The notes under the pieces are model-generated. The model worked only from the letters and a program-made list of their open reading frames with translations, had not been told where the DNA came from and did not search any database. Positions 9,012-17,577 of a stretch of DNA of 64,000 nucleotides are shown one piece after another. Source of the stretch: Chloroflexota bacterium (GTDB lineage Bacteria; Chloroflexota; UBA6077; JACCZL01); assembly GCA_020850535.1 (NCBI GenBank), contig JADZEM010000079.1, positions 1 to 64,000 on the forward strand, in the 5' to 3' direction. The translations under genes and the position numbers were made by a program. Each line of letters begins with the position of its first letter. Position 1 is the stretch's first letter.

Positions 9012-9293
9012 CTATTCGCGGAAGTCTGGCCGAAGTATCGAGCGCCGCGCATCAAAGTCGATCATGACCGACTTTTCCAGGGCATGCCTTGCACTCGTGC
9101 ACCAATCGTCGTGCACATTATGCGGAAATCGCACGCAGAAGCATGGGAGCGGGTCGCCCGGCAAGTATCGCTCAGCGACGCCTCTGAGCGCGTCCCGCAG
9201 GATACACACGGCTTCGGACAGGCGCGCTTCAAGGCTCGCCTGGGGCCACGCTGCCATAGCGCGATCCAATTCCGAGGTGTCATGTTCGTCCAT
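9012..9293 (-). CDS. Small hypothetical protein
   Basis: This 93-residue frame starts MDEHDTSELDRAMAAWPQ and is preceded by GGAG about 10 nt upstream. The middle (LSEAVCILRDALRGVAERYL) looks like an amphipathic helix, and the end is charged. A terminator-like hairpin with a T run follows it downstream. A longer frame reaches back to 9413, but the added part has a less protein-like composition. No family is recognised, and the assignment rests only on codon pattern and context. Confidence 0.4.
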   Translation of the reverse strand: MDEHDTSELDRAMAAWPQASLEARLSEAVCILRDALRGVAERYLPGDPLPCFCVRFPHNVHDDWCTSARHALEKSVMIDFDARRSILRPDFRE

Positions 9294-9477
9294 ATCCACA
9301 CCACTCCGACGCCAGCATAGGCAGAGCTCGCTTCCGCAGCGCGATGTGTGTCGTGGTACTGTTCGCGCTCTACGTGCAAAATCGACGATCTTGTTCACGG
9401 TCACCGCGTCCATTCGGGGCTGGGGTCAGCGTGGCAGGTCGCAGCTAGTACGTTGCCATGCTGGATGTGACGGGTCT

Positions 9478-9643
9478 GTCATCTCGACCCCATTCGGCAA
9501 GCTCAGGGCAAGCTACGCGAGGAAGGAGCGGAGCGGAGGGATCTTCCTCGCAGGGGTGTCCAGGGGAAGATCCCTCGACTGCGCTCGCACGCTCGCTCCG
9601 CTCGGGATGACGGGTACGACGCCGCCTTCTGCGTGGTGGAGTA
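9478..9643. repeat. Palindromic dispersed repeat, copy 2 (left arm of a 61-bp inverted repeat)
   Basis: This copy begins GTCATCTCGACCCCATTCGG, has GGGATCTTCC facing GGAAGATCCC around a short loop, and ends in CTCGGGATGACG plus GGTACGACGCCGCCTTCTGC. Bases 9583-9643 are the exact reverse complement of 10320-10380, so this copy and copy 3 flank the YdjM-like gene as a perfect 61-bp inverted repeat; similarity continues inward with a few mismatches. Confidence 0.8.
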
Positions 9644-9794
9644 CGAGCCCGCGTACGCTCGGGACGGTTCGCGCCTGCAAGCCGGGCTGCATGCTCTCGC
9701 CAGACGGGGCTGCCGGGGGGCTGCCCGATCTCTGTTGCACTGTCACCTGCCGGTGCAGGTGCGTCACTACTATCCATTCACCGGAGGGATGCTC

Positions 9795-10319
9795 ATGTTT
9801 CGTGCGCGCGCGGCTTTGCCGCTGGCCGGCCTCGCCTCGGTGCTGGTCATCGACCGGTTCCGCCAACGACGGTGGCCGCTCGTCATCGCGGGGCTGTTGG
9901 ACGAAGCGGGACACGTCGTCACCGCGCTGCTCACGCACTGCGCGTTCGCGCTGCCACGCTCGCGGATGAGCGTCGGCGGCACGCTGGCCGGGGCGACGCT
10001 CCTCGACGCCGATCACGTTCCGCACCACCTCGGGTACCGCATCCTCACGTCCACGACCGAACGGCCCTTGACCCACTCAGCCGTGTCGGTCGGCCTGGTT
10101 GCGGTCACCGCCGCGCTCGCTCCGCGTCAGCTCCGCTGGCCACTCGCCTGCGCGGCCATTGGCGCGGGAACCCAGCTCATCCGGGACATGGGCACCGGAT
10201 CGGTCCCGCTGATCTGGCCCGTCTCGCGGTCCGAGTTTCGCACGCCGTATCTGGTGTACATCGCCTACCTCCTGCTGTGCGTTTGCCTGATCGTGCGGGG
10301 CGAAAAGACGACGAGCTAA
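9795..10319 (+). CDS. YdjM-like (DUF457) membrane-bound metal-dependent hydrolase
   Basis: The ~174-residue protein has three to four membrane segments and the His/Asp pattern of the YdjM/DUF457 family: LLDEAGHVVTALLTH near residue 35, LLDADHVPHHLGY near 75, and ERPLTHSAVSVG near 95. These residues would bind a metal near the membrane face; the reaction of the family is not known. The ATG at 9795 has GGAGG with 7 nt spacing, better than the ATG 6 nt earlier or the GTG at 9633. The gene is enclosed by a perfect 61-bp inverted repeat, so it may have moved as a cassette. It has no obvious partner among its neighbours. Confidence 0.7.
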   Translation: MFRARAALPLAGLASVLVIDRFRQRRWPLVIAGLLDEAGHVVTALLTHCAFALPRSRMSVGGTLAGATLLDADHVPHHLGYRILTSTTERPLTHSAVSVGLVAVTAALAPRQLRWPLACAAIGAGTQLIRDMGTGSVPLIWPVSRSEFRTPYLVYIAYLLLCVCLIVRGEKTTS

Positions 10320-10515
10320 TACTCCACCACGCAGAAGGCGGCGTCGTACCCGTCATCCCGAGCGGAGCGAGCGTGCGAGCAGAGTGGAGGGATCTTCCCC
10401 GTTGTGGCTACGTGAGGAAGATCCCTCCACTGCGTTCGCACGCTCACGTCGTTCGGGATGACGGGGGAAGCGTCGAGTAACCCGACCCGGTCGTTCATGG
10501 CTGACAGGCCACTGG
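10320..10515. repeat. Palindromic dispersed repeat, copy 3 (right arm of the inverted repeat)
   Basis: It starts at the last base before ACTCCACCACGCAGAAGGCG and contains CGTCATCCCGAGCGGAGCG at 10351, GGGATCTTCC, GGAAGATCCC and TTCGGGATGACG. It ends with GGTCGTTCATGGCTGACAGG, the reverse complement (one mismatch) of the beginning of copy 1 at 1059. The bases 10516-10642 after it hold no gene. Confidence 0.8.
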
Positions 10516-10608
10516 GCTACGCCCGTCAGGCCACCGCGTATCAGCGGGCGACGCCCCGCACAGGCGCCGCCGCCCGGCGAACAGTTGCCCATTGCCGCCA
10601 GCGACGCA

Positions 10609-10626
10609 GCCGGCCGCTCGGCCGGG
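10609..10626 (-). terminator. Possible GC-rich terminator hairpin after the copper-oxidase gene
   Basis: CCGGCCG and CGGCCGG pair around two bases, 17 bp after the stop codon at 10643. There is no T run, so this is only a weak terminator candidate. Confidence 0.3.
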
Positions 10627-10642
10627 TATCCCGGCGCGACGC

Positions 10643-13429
10643 CTACAACCCGCGGCCAGAGTACTGGCGTCTCCCAACGCTCGGTTCGTCGATCGGTCCG
10701 GCCGCGACGGCGGTGGCCGTTGGCATGCGCGTCGCCGTGGGTGTAGCGGCGGGCGTGGAGGCGAGGGTAGCGGTGGGCGTCTGCGGCGCACCGTCCACGA
10801 TGACGGCGTCAATACCGACGAAGTAGCCGCTCGACGTGGTCTGTTTGGTGCGATTGATCACGATGCGCAACGTGTGCGGGCCGGGCGCCACCCCGTAGGT
10901 CGCCGTCTTCTGCGCCAGGGATGGGCCGTACTCGTCCAACATCGCCACCGCCACGTTGTCGATCCGAATCTGTGCGCGTCCCCGGTTTGTGTTCTGGTGG
11001 TAGACCACCGTAACCGACGATCCGGTAAACGTGACAGCCGCTGCGTCACCCCCGAACTCTCCCACACGCTCCGAGCCGCCGATGGCGGCGCTGTCGGTCT
11101 GCGTGGGCCACCAGCCGGCAAACGCGATCTGGCTGCTGGTGCTGTCGATGGTGACGCCTGGAGCCGGCGTCGGGGTCAGGGTCGGCGTCAGCGTGATGAT
11201 CGGCGTCAGCGTCAGCGTCAGCGTCTGGGTTGGGCTGGGAGCTGGCGTCGCCGTTCGTGTGGCCGTGGCGGTTGCCGGCGGTGTGGCAGTCGCCGTGGGC
11301 GTCGATGTCTCCGCCGGGGCGACGGTCGCGGTCGGTGTGGCCGTGGCCGTCGGCACTGTCGTGGGGGTGGTGGTTGCCGTGAGCGCCAGTGTCGCCGTCG
11401 GAGCAGCCATCAGCGTTGGTGTTCTCGTGCTCGTCATGGTTGGCACTGTCGTTGCCGTGGGCGTGCTGGTCCCGACCGGCGGGCCGCTCGCCCCGAGGAT
11501 CACCGCATCCACGCCGACGCCATATCCTGATGAGCCGGCCTGTTTGGTGCGGTTCACGACTACCCGCAGCGTGTGGACGCCTGGGCCGGCGCTGTACGTC
11601 GTGGCTCGCTGGCTCTGCGCCCCGCCGAACTGATCCAACATGTCGATGGGCTGTCCGTCCAGCCAGATCTGTGCCTGGCCTCGGTCGGTGTCCTGGCCGT
11701 AGACCAGCGTGACAGACGTGCCAGTGAAAGCTACGGTTGCGCTGTCGCCGCCGAACTCGCCGATCCGCTCCGAGCCGCCGATGGCGCTCGTATCGGATCG
11801 TGTCGGCCACCAGCCTGCGAACACGAGCTGGCTGTCGGTGCTGTCGATGGTGGTGACCGGTGGAACGGTCGGTGTGGGGCGCTCGGACACGACGATGGCG
11901 CCGGTCATGCTCTGGTGGATCTTGCAGACGTAGGTGTACGTGCCGGGCGTCGTGAACGTCTGGCTGAACGAGCTGTCCGGCGTGAGGAACCCGGAGTCCC
12001 AGAATCCTCCGCTGCTGGTGGCGGAGTGGGTACGGTCGTGCTGATTCGTCCAGACGACGGTGTCGCCCACGAACACGTTTTGCGTCCGCGGTTGGAACGC
12101 GAAGCTGGCGATGGTGACGCCCACGGTGCTGCCCGTTGGCCCTGTCGGAACGGTCGCCGTCGCCGAGGCGGTTGGCGTCACGGTCGGGGTTGTGGGCGGC
12201 GTCGCCGTCAAAGGGCTGGTCGGCGTTGCCGTCAGGGGGCTGGTTGGCGTCGCAGTCGGGAAGACGCCGCCGGCGGGATCGCCGTCGAAGACGCTCACGT
12301 CGTCGAACACGACGGCCCCATTGTTCTGCATCCATGACACCGGCGCGAACCCGAGTGCCAGCGACGCCGGCAGGTCGGTGTGGGTGCCCGCGCCTGCATC
12401 GAGGACCGAGTGGACTTCCACGCCGTTGATGAAGAACGTGAGGCGCGCATCCTCATGCCGACCGTCGAAGACGATGGCCAGGTCGTACCACTGCCCCGCC
12501 TGATAGGCGACCGGCGTCGGCATCGTTCGCAGCACGCCGTCTCGCGTCGTGAAGATGGCGCTGAAGGTGCTTGCGCCGAGTGCGAAGCCGGCACGTGTCA
12601 CCCAGGCGTTTGGCCCACGGGTGTTCAAGGCCATGATGCGGGCCTGGGACTGGATCCGGGTGGCCTCGGGCGTGAACCGGGCGCGCGCGTACAGCACGTG
12701 CGAGGCCGGCCACGTCAGCGGCCGCTCGACCAGCGCCTGCTGTCCCGAGGTCTGGGTCTGGGTCGCCATGCGGGCGGCCTGCGTACCCGCGCCGACCGGG
12801 GCGTGTACCAGCTCGACGACCGCGCCGCTGCCCTGCATCACTGGCGTCCAGCCACCATCGGCAAAGGCCGTCGCCTCGAAACCATCGGCGATGGTGGCCG
12901 GCCCGGTCGCGGCCGGCGCCTGTGCGTCGCTGGGCGGCGGGGGCGGTGAGGTCGCCGTGCCACCGGAGATCTGGAGGATGCTGGCGACGGACGGCACGCC
13001 GCGATCGCTCATCAGGAACAGCATGTAGGCGCCCGGCGGTGCGACGTGCGGATTCGCGGGCACGGTGAACTGGACGCCGCCGGCCACCTGGGTCAGCGCG
13101 ACAGGCAGCCGCACTTGATCCGAGTTGATCGAGTGCGTCACCGACGCCATCCGGACCAGCACCGCGCCCGACAGGCTCGCCGCGCTCGGCGTCTGAACCT
13201 CCACCGCTTGCCCGTGCACGGCTGCACTCGGCGCGCTGGCAATCGTCGGACGGGGTCCTTGGAAGAGGTACGCCGGCGAGTAGAGCTGCGCCGTTGGGTA
13301 GTCCACCGCTGGCGGAAACCGCCCGCCACCAGCACCCGGCCATCCTGCAACAAGCTGGCGGTGCTGTGATACATCCGCAGATCCTGCAGCGACGGCAAGG
13401 TCGTCCAGGCTTCGGTGGCTGGATCCCAC
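10643..13429 (-). CDS. Distal part of a frameshifted galactose-oxidase-like protein with LamG-like, cupredoxin and two GWWPTQ domains
   Basis: The true coding part begins near 13330, where the oxidase continues from the other frame: DYPTAQLYSPAYLFQGPRPT, then the galactose-oxidase C-terminal domain with SVTHSI (the His is the fourth copper ligand) and VAPPGAYMLFL. Then come a LamG-like jelly roll (about residues 195-400), a Thr/Pro linker, a cupredoxin domain (about 437-517), and two GWWPTQ domains (about 525-648 and 760-880) with linkers. The cupredoxin shows a type 1 copper set: His in RTHSAT, then Cys, His and Met in YVCKIHQSM. Fusion of a copper-radical oxidase with a blue-copper domain suggests electron transfer or copper supply at the cell surface; this is inference. 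The first ~33 residues of the frame are out-of-frame sequence. Confidence 0.8.
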   Translation of the reverse strand: MGSSHRSLDDLAVAAGSADVSQHRQLVAGWPGAGGGRFPPAVDYPTAQLYSPAYLFQGPRPTIASAPSAAVHGQAVEVQTPSAASLSGAVLVRMASVTHSINSDQVRLPVALTQVAGGVQFTVPANPHVAPPGAYMLFLMSDRGVPSVASILQISGGTATSPPPPPSDAQAPAATGPATIADGFEATAFADGGWTPVMQGSGAVVELVHAPVGAGTQAARMATQTQTSGQQALVERPLTWPASHVLYARARFTPEATRIQSQARIMALNTRGPNAWVTRAGFALGASTFSAIFTTRDGVLRTMPTPVAYQAGQWYDLAIVFDGRHEDARLTFFINGVEVHSVLDAGAGTHTDLPASLALGFAPVSWMQNNGAVVFDDVSVFDGDPAGGVFPTATPTSPLTATPTSPLTATPPTTPTVTPTASATATVPTGPTGSTVGVTIASFAFQPRTQNVFVGDTVVWTNQHDRTHSATSSGGFWDSGFLTPDSSFSQTFTTPGTYTYVCKIHQSMTGAIVVSERPTPTVPPVTTIDSTDSQLVFAGWWPTRSDTSAIGGSERIGEFGGDSATVAFTGTSVTLVYGQDTDRGQAQIWLDGQPIDMLDQFGGAQSQRATTYSAGPGVHTLRVVVNRTKQAGSSGYGVGVDAVILGASGPPVGTSTPTATTVPTMTSTRTPTLMAAPTATLALTATTTPTTVPTATATPTATVAPAETSTPTATATPPATATATRTATPAPSPTQTLTLTLTPIITLTPTLTPTPAPGVTIDSTSSQIAFAGWWPTQTDSAAIGGSERVGEFGGDAAAVTFTGSSVTVVYHQNTNRGRAQIRIDNVAVAMLDEYGPSLAQKTATYGVAPGPHTLRIVINRTKQTTSSGYFVGIDAVIVDGAPQTPTATLASTPAATPTATRMPTATAVAAGPIDEPSVGRRQYSGRGL

Positions 13430-14592
13430 AGCTCAGTCGGCAGGATGCCCGTGGTCGATGTCAGGTCTTCGTTGTCAGAGCCGCCGAGGGCCATGATCTT
13501 GCCGTCGGGCAAGAGCACCAGATTGAACTGGTGCCGTGGATACGCCATCGGCGAGGTCTCGCGCCAGCGTGGCTGCGCCGCCGTCATGTCGATGACGCCG
13601 GTGGCCGTCGCGCGGGGGAGGTTGCCGGCCGTCACGATCTTGCCCGGGGCGTACTCCACCGACACGCCGTTCGGGGACGGCGAGAAGCCGACGCTCTGCC
13701 AGTGCTCGCGCCCGACATCAAAGGTCATGCTCTGACCGTCAGGCCCGGCCACCATGAACACCAGGCCGGACGGCAGGTTGTGCAGCCCCGGGTAGTTCCA
13801 GGACTCACGGGCCGCGCCGGTGAGCTGCGTCCAGCGGTTGGCCGTTGGCGAGTACACCTCGGGCACGCTCACGTACACGTTTGGCTCGCGCTCGCCGCCG
13901 ATGGTCAGCACGCGGCCATCGCCCAGCGTGAGCGCCGTGGGGTACCAGCGCGGGTAGGCCATGTCCGCCGCCCGAGACCACTGGCCGGTGGCGCCGTCGA
14001 AGATGTTGGTGTCACGAATGCCGAACGACGATTCGATGTACCCGCCAACGGTGATGGTGCGGCCGTCGGCCAGCATCGCCTGCCCGGCGCAGAAGATCTG
14101 GGCAAGCAGATTCGGCACGGCGTGGAACGTGTTTCCACCGGGCGTCCAGAGCTGCGCCGTGGGCGCGCCGTTCTTCTCCCAGGCGTCGAACGCCAGCAGG
14201 TCGCCGTTCGGCAGGTGCGCCAGGTGCACCGCGACAATCGGCCAGGATGCGACGGGTGACCACGCTCCGACCTGCGCCGGATCGTTCGGGGCCAGGGCCA
14301 TACGCTGCCAGACAGCCGCCGACCCGCCGTCCGTGCTGACGGCAGCGTACTGTGGCGCGGCGAGGGCGCTGGCGGTGCGGGTGACCGGCCCCTGTGCCGT
14401 CTCCAGGCCCCGATACGGCCAGCGCTCGGCCTTCGGATCGTCGGGGATATGGGCCGACGCCGCTGACCGATCCAGCAGGCCCAGACACAAGGCCAGGAGC
14501 ACGACGATACCGCTGCGCGCGAACGGCAGCCCGCCAGGACGGCCAGGACGGCGCAGCGCTCGGATGGCCGTGATCCAGGTCGGTGTCCGCAT
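13138..14592 (-). CDS. Galactose-oxidase-like (GlxA family) kelch copper radical oxidase, N-terminal part, frameshifted
   Basis: A signal segment (GIVVLLALCLGLLDRSAASA) precedes a seven-bladed kelch propeller. The residues expected for a Tyr-Cys radical copper site are present: Cys168 in IFCAG, Tyr217 in PRWYPT, and Tyr408-His409 in RMYHST. The frame matches the family until LVAGGFR near 13320; beyond that the residues are Arg-rich and non-homologous, while the correct sequence continues in the other frame. A single-base change in the G-rich GTGGCGGGCGG run would join both parts into one protein of ~1,310 residues (10643-14592). It may be a real frameshift, a phase-variable tract or a sequence error. 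GlxA-type enzymes oxidise primary alcohols or aldehydes of glycans; the preceding GT2 gene fits that role. Confidence 0.8.
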   Translation of the reverse strand: MRTPTWITAIRALRRPGRPGGLPFARSGIVVLLALCLGLLDRSAASAHIPDDPKAERWPYRGLETAQGPVTRTASALAAPQYAAVSTDGGSAAVWQRMALAPNDPAQVGAWSPVASWPIVAVHLAHLPNGDLLAFDAWEKNGAPTAQLWTPGGNTFHAVPNLLAQIFCAGQAMLADGRTITVGGYIESSFGIRDTNIFDGATGQWSRAADMAYPRWYPTALTLGDGRVLTIGGEREPNVYVSVPEVYSPTANRWTQLTGAARESWNYPGLHNLPSGLVFMVAGPDGQSMTFDVGREHWQSVGFSPSPNGVSVEYAPGKIVTAGNLPRATATGVIDMTAAQPRWRETSPMAYPRHQFNLVLLPDGKIMALGGSDNEDLTSTTGILPTELWDPATEAWTTLPSLQDLRMYHSTASLLQDGRVLVAGGFRQRWTTQRRSSTRRRTSSKDPVRRLPARRVQPCTGKRWRFRRRARRACRARCWSGWRR

Positions 14593-14670
14593 CGGCGAGG
14601 ATCCTTCCCAGGCGAGATGGCATGAAAGGGTGTGAGCGGGCCAGTGATCGGCGGCCCGCCCGGCGCGGCT

Positions 14671-15486
14671 CTACCGGGCGGCGGTCCCGGGCCGGACGGA
14701 CGTCGCCCGGTGCGCGTCAGACACGAGCTGACGGTCCAGGCTCCACCAGAGCGCGAACAGCTCGCGGAACGCCCGCACGATGACGGCCGGCCGGGCCCCG
14801 GTCGCGCTGCCGGAGGTGCGTGGGAAGTGCTCTACGGGCAGCTCCTGCACCCGGAAACCCAGTCGGCGCGCCTTCACCAACAGCTCCGCACTGAACGTTG
14901 CGCCGCGCGCTTGCACCTGGACGCCGCGCCAGACGTCCCGGCGGAACAGCTTGAAGGCGCAATCGACGTCCTTCGCCGTGTAGCCAAAGAGGCCGTTGAC
15001 CAGCAGCTTCCAGCCGAAGGCGTTCAGCAGCCGCATCGGCGGATCGGCCCGCTTGCGCCGCCAGCCGATCACCATGTCGGTCTGGGCATCCATCCGTGGG
15101 ACGAAGCGGGCCAGTTCGCTCACGTCGAACTGCCGGTCGCCGTCCGTCAGAAAGATGAGATCCTTCGAGGCGGCGTCGAATCCGCTGGCCAGGGCCGCGC
15201 CATAGCCCCGGTTCGTCGGATGGGTGACGACGCGCAGATGCAGATCGGCCTCCTGGCTCAGGCGGGCCAGGACGTCCCCGGTCCGGTCGCGCGAGCCATC
15301 ATTCGTGACAATGACCTCAAAGTCAGAGACCAGCGAGCGCAGCACCGACGACATCTGCCGCACCGACTGCTCGATGGCCGCCTCTTCGTTGTAGGCTGGG
15401 AGCACGGCCGAGATGCTGACGGCGGGCTCCAGGTGAATCGTGCCGTTCGGCTTGGGGTTCGCGGGACGGCTCTCGACGACGACCAT
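14671..15486 (-). CDS. Family 2 glycosyltransferase (DPM1/polyprenyl-phosphate type)
   Basis: This 271-residue soluble GT-A enzyme has AVLPAYNEEAAIEQSV at the nucleotide-binding start, IVTNDGSRDRTGD, NRGYGAALASGFDAA, LTDGDRQFD (DxD-like) and the acceptor-side KLFRRDVW motif. It lacks C-terminal membrane helices and belongs with dolichol/undecaprenyl-phosphate mannosyltransferase-like proteins that charge a lipid carrier. AGGAG lies before the ATG. It lies between the His-rich secreted protein and the copper oxidase. This resembles the GT-plus-GlxA pairing (cslA/glxA) known from Streptomyces, although this GT2 is shorter than CslA and has no synthase channel. Confidence 0.8.
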   Translation of the reverse strand: MVVVESRPANPKPNGTIHLEPAVSISAVLPAYNEEAAIEQSVRQMSSVLRSLVSDFEVIVTNDGSRDRTGDVLARLSQEADLHLRVVTHPTNRGYGAALASGFDAASKDLIFLTDGDRQFDVSELARFVPRMDAQTDMVIGWRRKRADPPMRLLNAFGWKLLVNGLFGYTAKDVDCAFKLFRRDVWRGVQVQARGATFSAELLVKARRLGFRVQELPVEHFPRTSGSATGARPAVIVRAFRELFALWWSLDRQLVSDAHRATSVRPGTAAR

Positions 15487-15668
15487 GGCTTCTCCTCGCG
15501 CCGGTGCAGCAACAACGCTGCATGCGTGATCTGTTCAGAGGTGATGACCGCGGAGAACGGAACGGCATCCTTGCCGTGGGGACACCCGGGCAGGGCCAAC
15601 AGGGCGGGCGGCGCGCCCGACCTCCAGCAGCAGGATGGCCCTGCGCGCCGGCGCCCCACCCATCCCCA

Positions 15669-16784
15669 CTAGTTCGGAGCGTGCGCTCCGGCGGTGTCGA
15701 AATCCTTCTGGACGGCGTTGTTCGGGAACTTGACCGGGCTCATGCTCGGCGCGATGAACTGCTCCAGGCAGACGTTGCCGTACGACTGTCCGGCCCGGAC
15801 GGTCTGGCCTGTGCACTCCGGCGCCTCCGGCCCGTCGACGATCTGGCCGAACTGGGTGGCCCAGAAGACGCCGGTGGGGTGGTCGCGCCCTGGCATCGAT
15901 GCGCCGTACCACGCGGCCTCCAGACGACGCACGCCGCCCACGCCCGGCCCGTCTGGCGGCGCCTTCCAGAACGCTCGGTCCTGTTCAAGGTGCTCGCCGG
16001 GATAGAACAGGGCGTTGATGCCGCAGATCGTCCAGCCGAAGTCCCAGCCCCAGGACGCGGTGGTGGCGTACCACTGCTCGCACTTGACGCCGTTGTCCCA
16101 GCTTGCCCGGTCGACAACCAGCATGATCGGCCGGCGGCCGGGATCGGACTGGGTGCGGGGGATGCGGTCGGCAATCGGGTCGCCCGTATCGTACCAGCCC
16201 TGCCAGTGCGACACGCCGCCAGACGGGTCACGCGCCCAGACCTCGTACGAGTGGAAGCGCGCCGCACGGTCGAGCACATTCGACGAGGCGTGGACGCGGA
16301 AGTAGATATCCACGTCGTTGAACCGCGCGAGGAACCCCTTCATGCCGGCGTGCTTGTGGGTGTTCTCCATGGCGCTGGTGTTGAACGCGCCATGAAACGA
16401 CACGCTGTAGCCGGCGTCGGTCAGCCAGGCGGGCGGCGCATCGCCATGCTCGTGGCCGGTCGAGCATCCGTCGACGGTCGGCGGGTGCCAGGCATCCATC
16501 GACTCGCCACACAGGCCAACCGCCGCAGCCGGCTCGTGCTCGTGGGATTCGTCGGCCTGGATGGCGCCGGTCGTTGGACCCACGCTCCCGCCCACCATGA
16601 AGGTGGCCAGCAGGAACGCCGACAGCGCAAGGCGGAACAACAGCCGCCCCGCCCGGCGCTGCGCGAGATGACCTGATGCGGACGCTCGGCGGCCCGGACG
16701 AGCAGCCGCCGTCGTTGCCGCGCCCCGTCCAGCGGAGACACCACGCATCGTCTGTTCCGTGCAGCCCTGCTCCGTGCAGTCCAT
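15669..16784 (-). CDS. His-rich secreted protein of unknown function
   Basis: The 371-residue product has an Arg-rich start and a membrane/signal segment (LFRLALSAFLLATFMVGGSV, about 50-70). The mature part begins with many His residues (ESHEHEP, TGHEHGDAPP, ENTHKHAGMKG), followed by a Trp/Tyr-rich region (VSHWQGWYDTGDP, ASWGWDFGWTICG) and six to seven Cys residues. I do not recognise a family. The His clusters could bind metal; given the copper oxidase two genes downstream, copper handling is possible, but this is only inference. The gene starts 11 bp after the gmhA stop, so it is in the same operon. The first 12 residues may be untranslated if the second ATG is used. Confidence 0.7.
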   Translation of the reverse strand: MDCTEQGCTEQTMRGVSAGRGAATTAAARPGRRASASGHLAQRRAGRLLFRLALSAFLLATFMVGGSVGPTTGAIQADESHEHEPAAAVGLCGESMDAWHPPTVDGCSTGHEHGDAPPAWLTDAGYSVSFHGAFNTSAMENTHKHAGMKGFLARFNDVDIYFRVHASSNVLDRAARFHSYEVWARDPSGGVSHWQGWYDTGDPIADRIPRTQSDPGRRPIMLVVDRASWDNGVKCEQWYATTASWGWDFGWTICGINALFYPGEHLEQDRAFWKAPPDGPGVGGVRRLEAAWYGASMPGRDHPTGVFWATQFGQIVDGPEAPECTGQTVRAGQSYGNVCLEQFIAPSMSPVKFPNNAVQKDFDTAGAHAPN

Positions 16785-16795
16785 GATCGGTTCGC

Positions 16796-17452
16796 CTATC
16801 CCTCGGTTCGAGCCTGGACGGCAGCAGCCACGTCGCCGGCGAGGCGCACGAGCATATCGCTGCGTTCAGACTCCAGCGCGGCACGCACCGCCGCCGTGAT
16901 CGCGTGGCCGATGGCTGCGTGCGCGTCTTCGGCCAGTCCGTAGTGGCGACAAGGCACATGCAGCGCGATGTCGGCGTAGCGCTGCGCCTCGCCGCCGTCG
17001 AAGCCGAGCAGGGCGATAGTTGTCGCGCCCTGCTCGCGCGCCGCGACCAGGCCCCGCACGACGTTCGGCGAGTTGCCGCTGGCGCTGATCGCGATGACGA
17101 CGTCGTCCGGCTCGACGTACGTTTCGACCAGCCGTGAGAACGTCTCGTCGTAGGCGCAGTCGTTGGCGATGGCGGTGGTCAACGGGGTGTTGTCGGTCAG
17201 GGAGAAGGCGCGCAGTGGACGGAATCCAGGCACAGCAGCCGTCTTGACCAGATCGCACACGAAGTGACTGGCCGTCGCCGCGCTCCCCCCGTTTCCGAAC
17301 ACGTAGACACGCCGTCCCAGTTCACGCGCTGCAAGCACACACTCCACCGCCTGGCTCAAGGCGTGCGATGGCACGAGCGCCAGCGTCTCGCGCAGGCTGC
17401 TCAGGTAGTCCACGGCGGCAGCGCCAGCATCGCGGGCATCGATACTCTGCAT
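16796..17452 (-). CDS. gmhA: Sedoheptulose 7-phosphate isomerase (SIS domain)
   Basis: GmhA converts D-sedoheptulose 7-phosphate to D-glycero-D-manno-heptose 7-phosphate, the first step of activated heptose synthesis. The 218-residue length is normal for the family. The SIS motifs are YVFGNGGSAATASHF (about 50-64), ISASGNSPNVVRG (122-134) and the C-terminal AEDAHAAIGH (174-183), with the acidic and His residues used in catalysis and zinc binding. The ATG at 17452 has GGAAGG 6 nt upstream; a frame running back to 17884 is Arg-rich and non-coding. It follows the NusG-like gene by 125 bp. The later heptose enzymes are at 19.6, 18.8 and 58.0 kb. Confidence 0.9.
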   Translation of the reverse strand: MQSIDARDAGAAAVDYLSSLRETLALVPSHALSQAVECVLAARELGRRVYVFGNGGSAATASHFVCDLVKTAAVPGFRPLRAFSLTDNTPLTTAIANDCAYDETFSRLVETYVEPDDVVIAISASGNSPNVVRGLVAAREQGATTIALLGFDGGEAQRYADIALHVPCRHYGLAEDAHAAIGHAITAAVRAALESERSDMLVRLAGDVAAAVQARTEG

Positions 17453-17577
17453 CAGCGACCTTCCGTCACAGGCAAACAGCCCCCACCGCGCAAGCGGTCG
17501 GCGGCTCCGGAAGCGACATGAAGCACGCCATGCCGCCGAAGGGGCATGGCCGCGGGGAGACAGGCGGGCCGAACGAG

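Noticed and set aside
8653-9969. 438-residue plus-strand frame
   Set aside because: It runs through a palindromic repeat and the start of the YdjM-like gene in another frame and has no domain-like pattern.
15669-16784. Copper chaperone or multicopper assignment for the His-rich protein
   Set aside because: The His clusters do not match any known copper motif, so only a general metal-binding possibility is mentioned.
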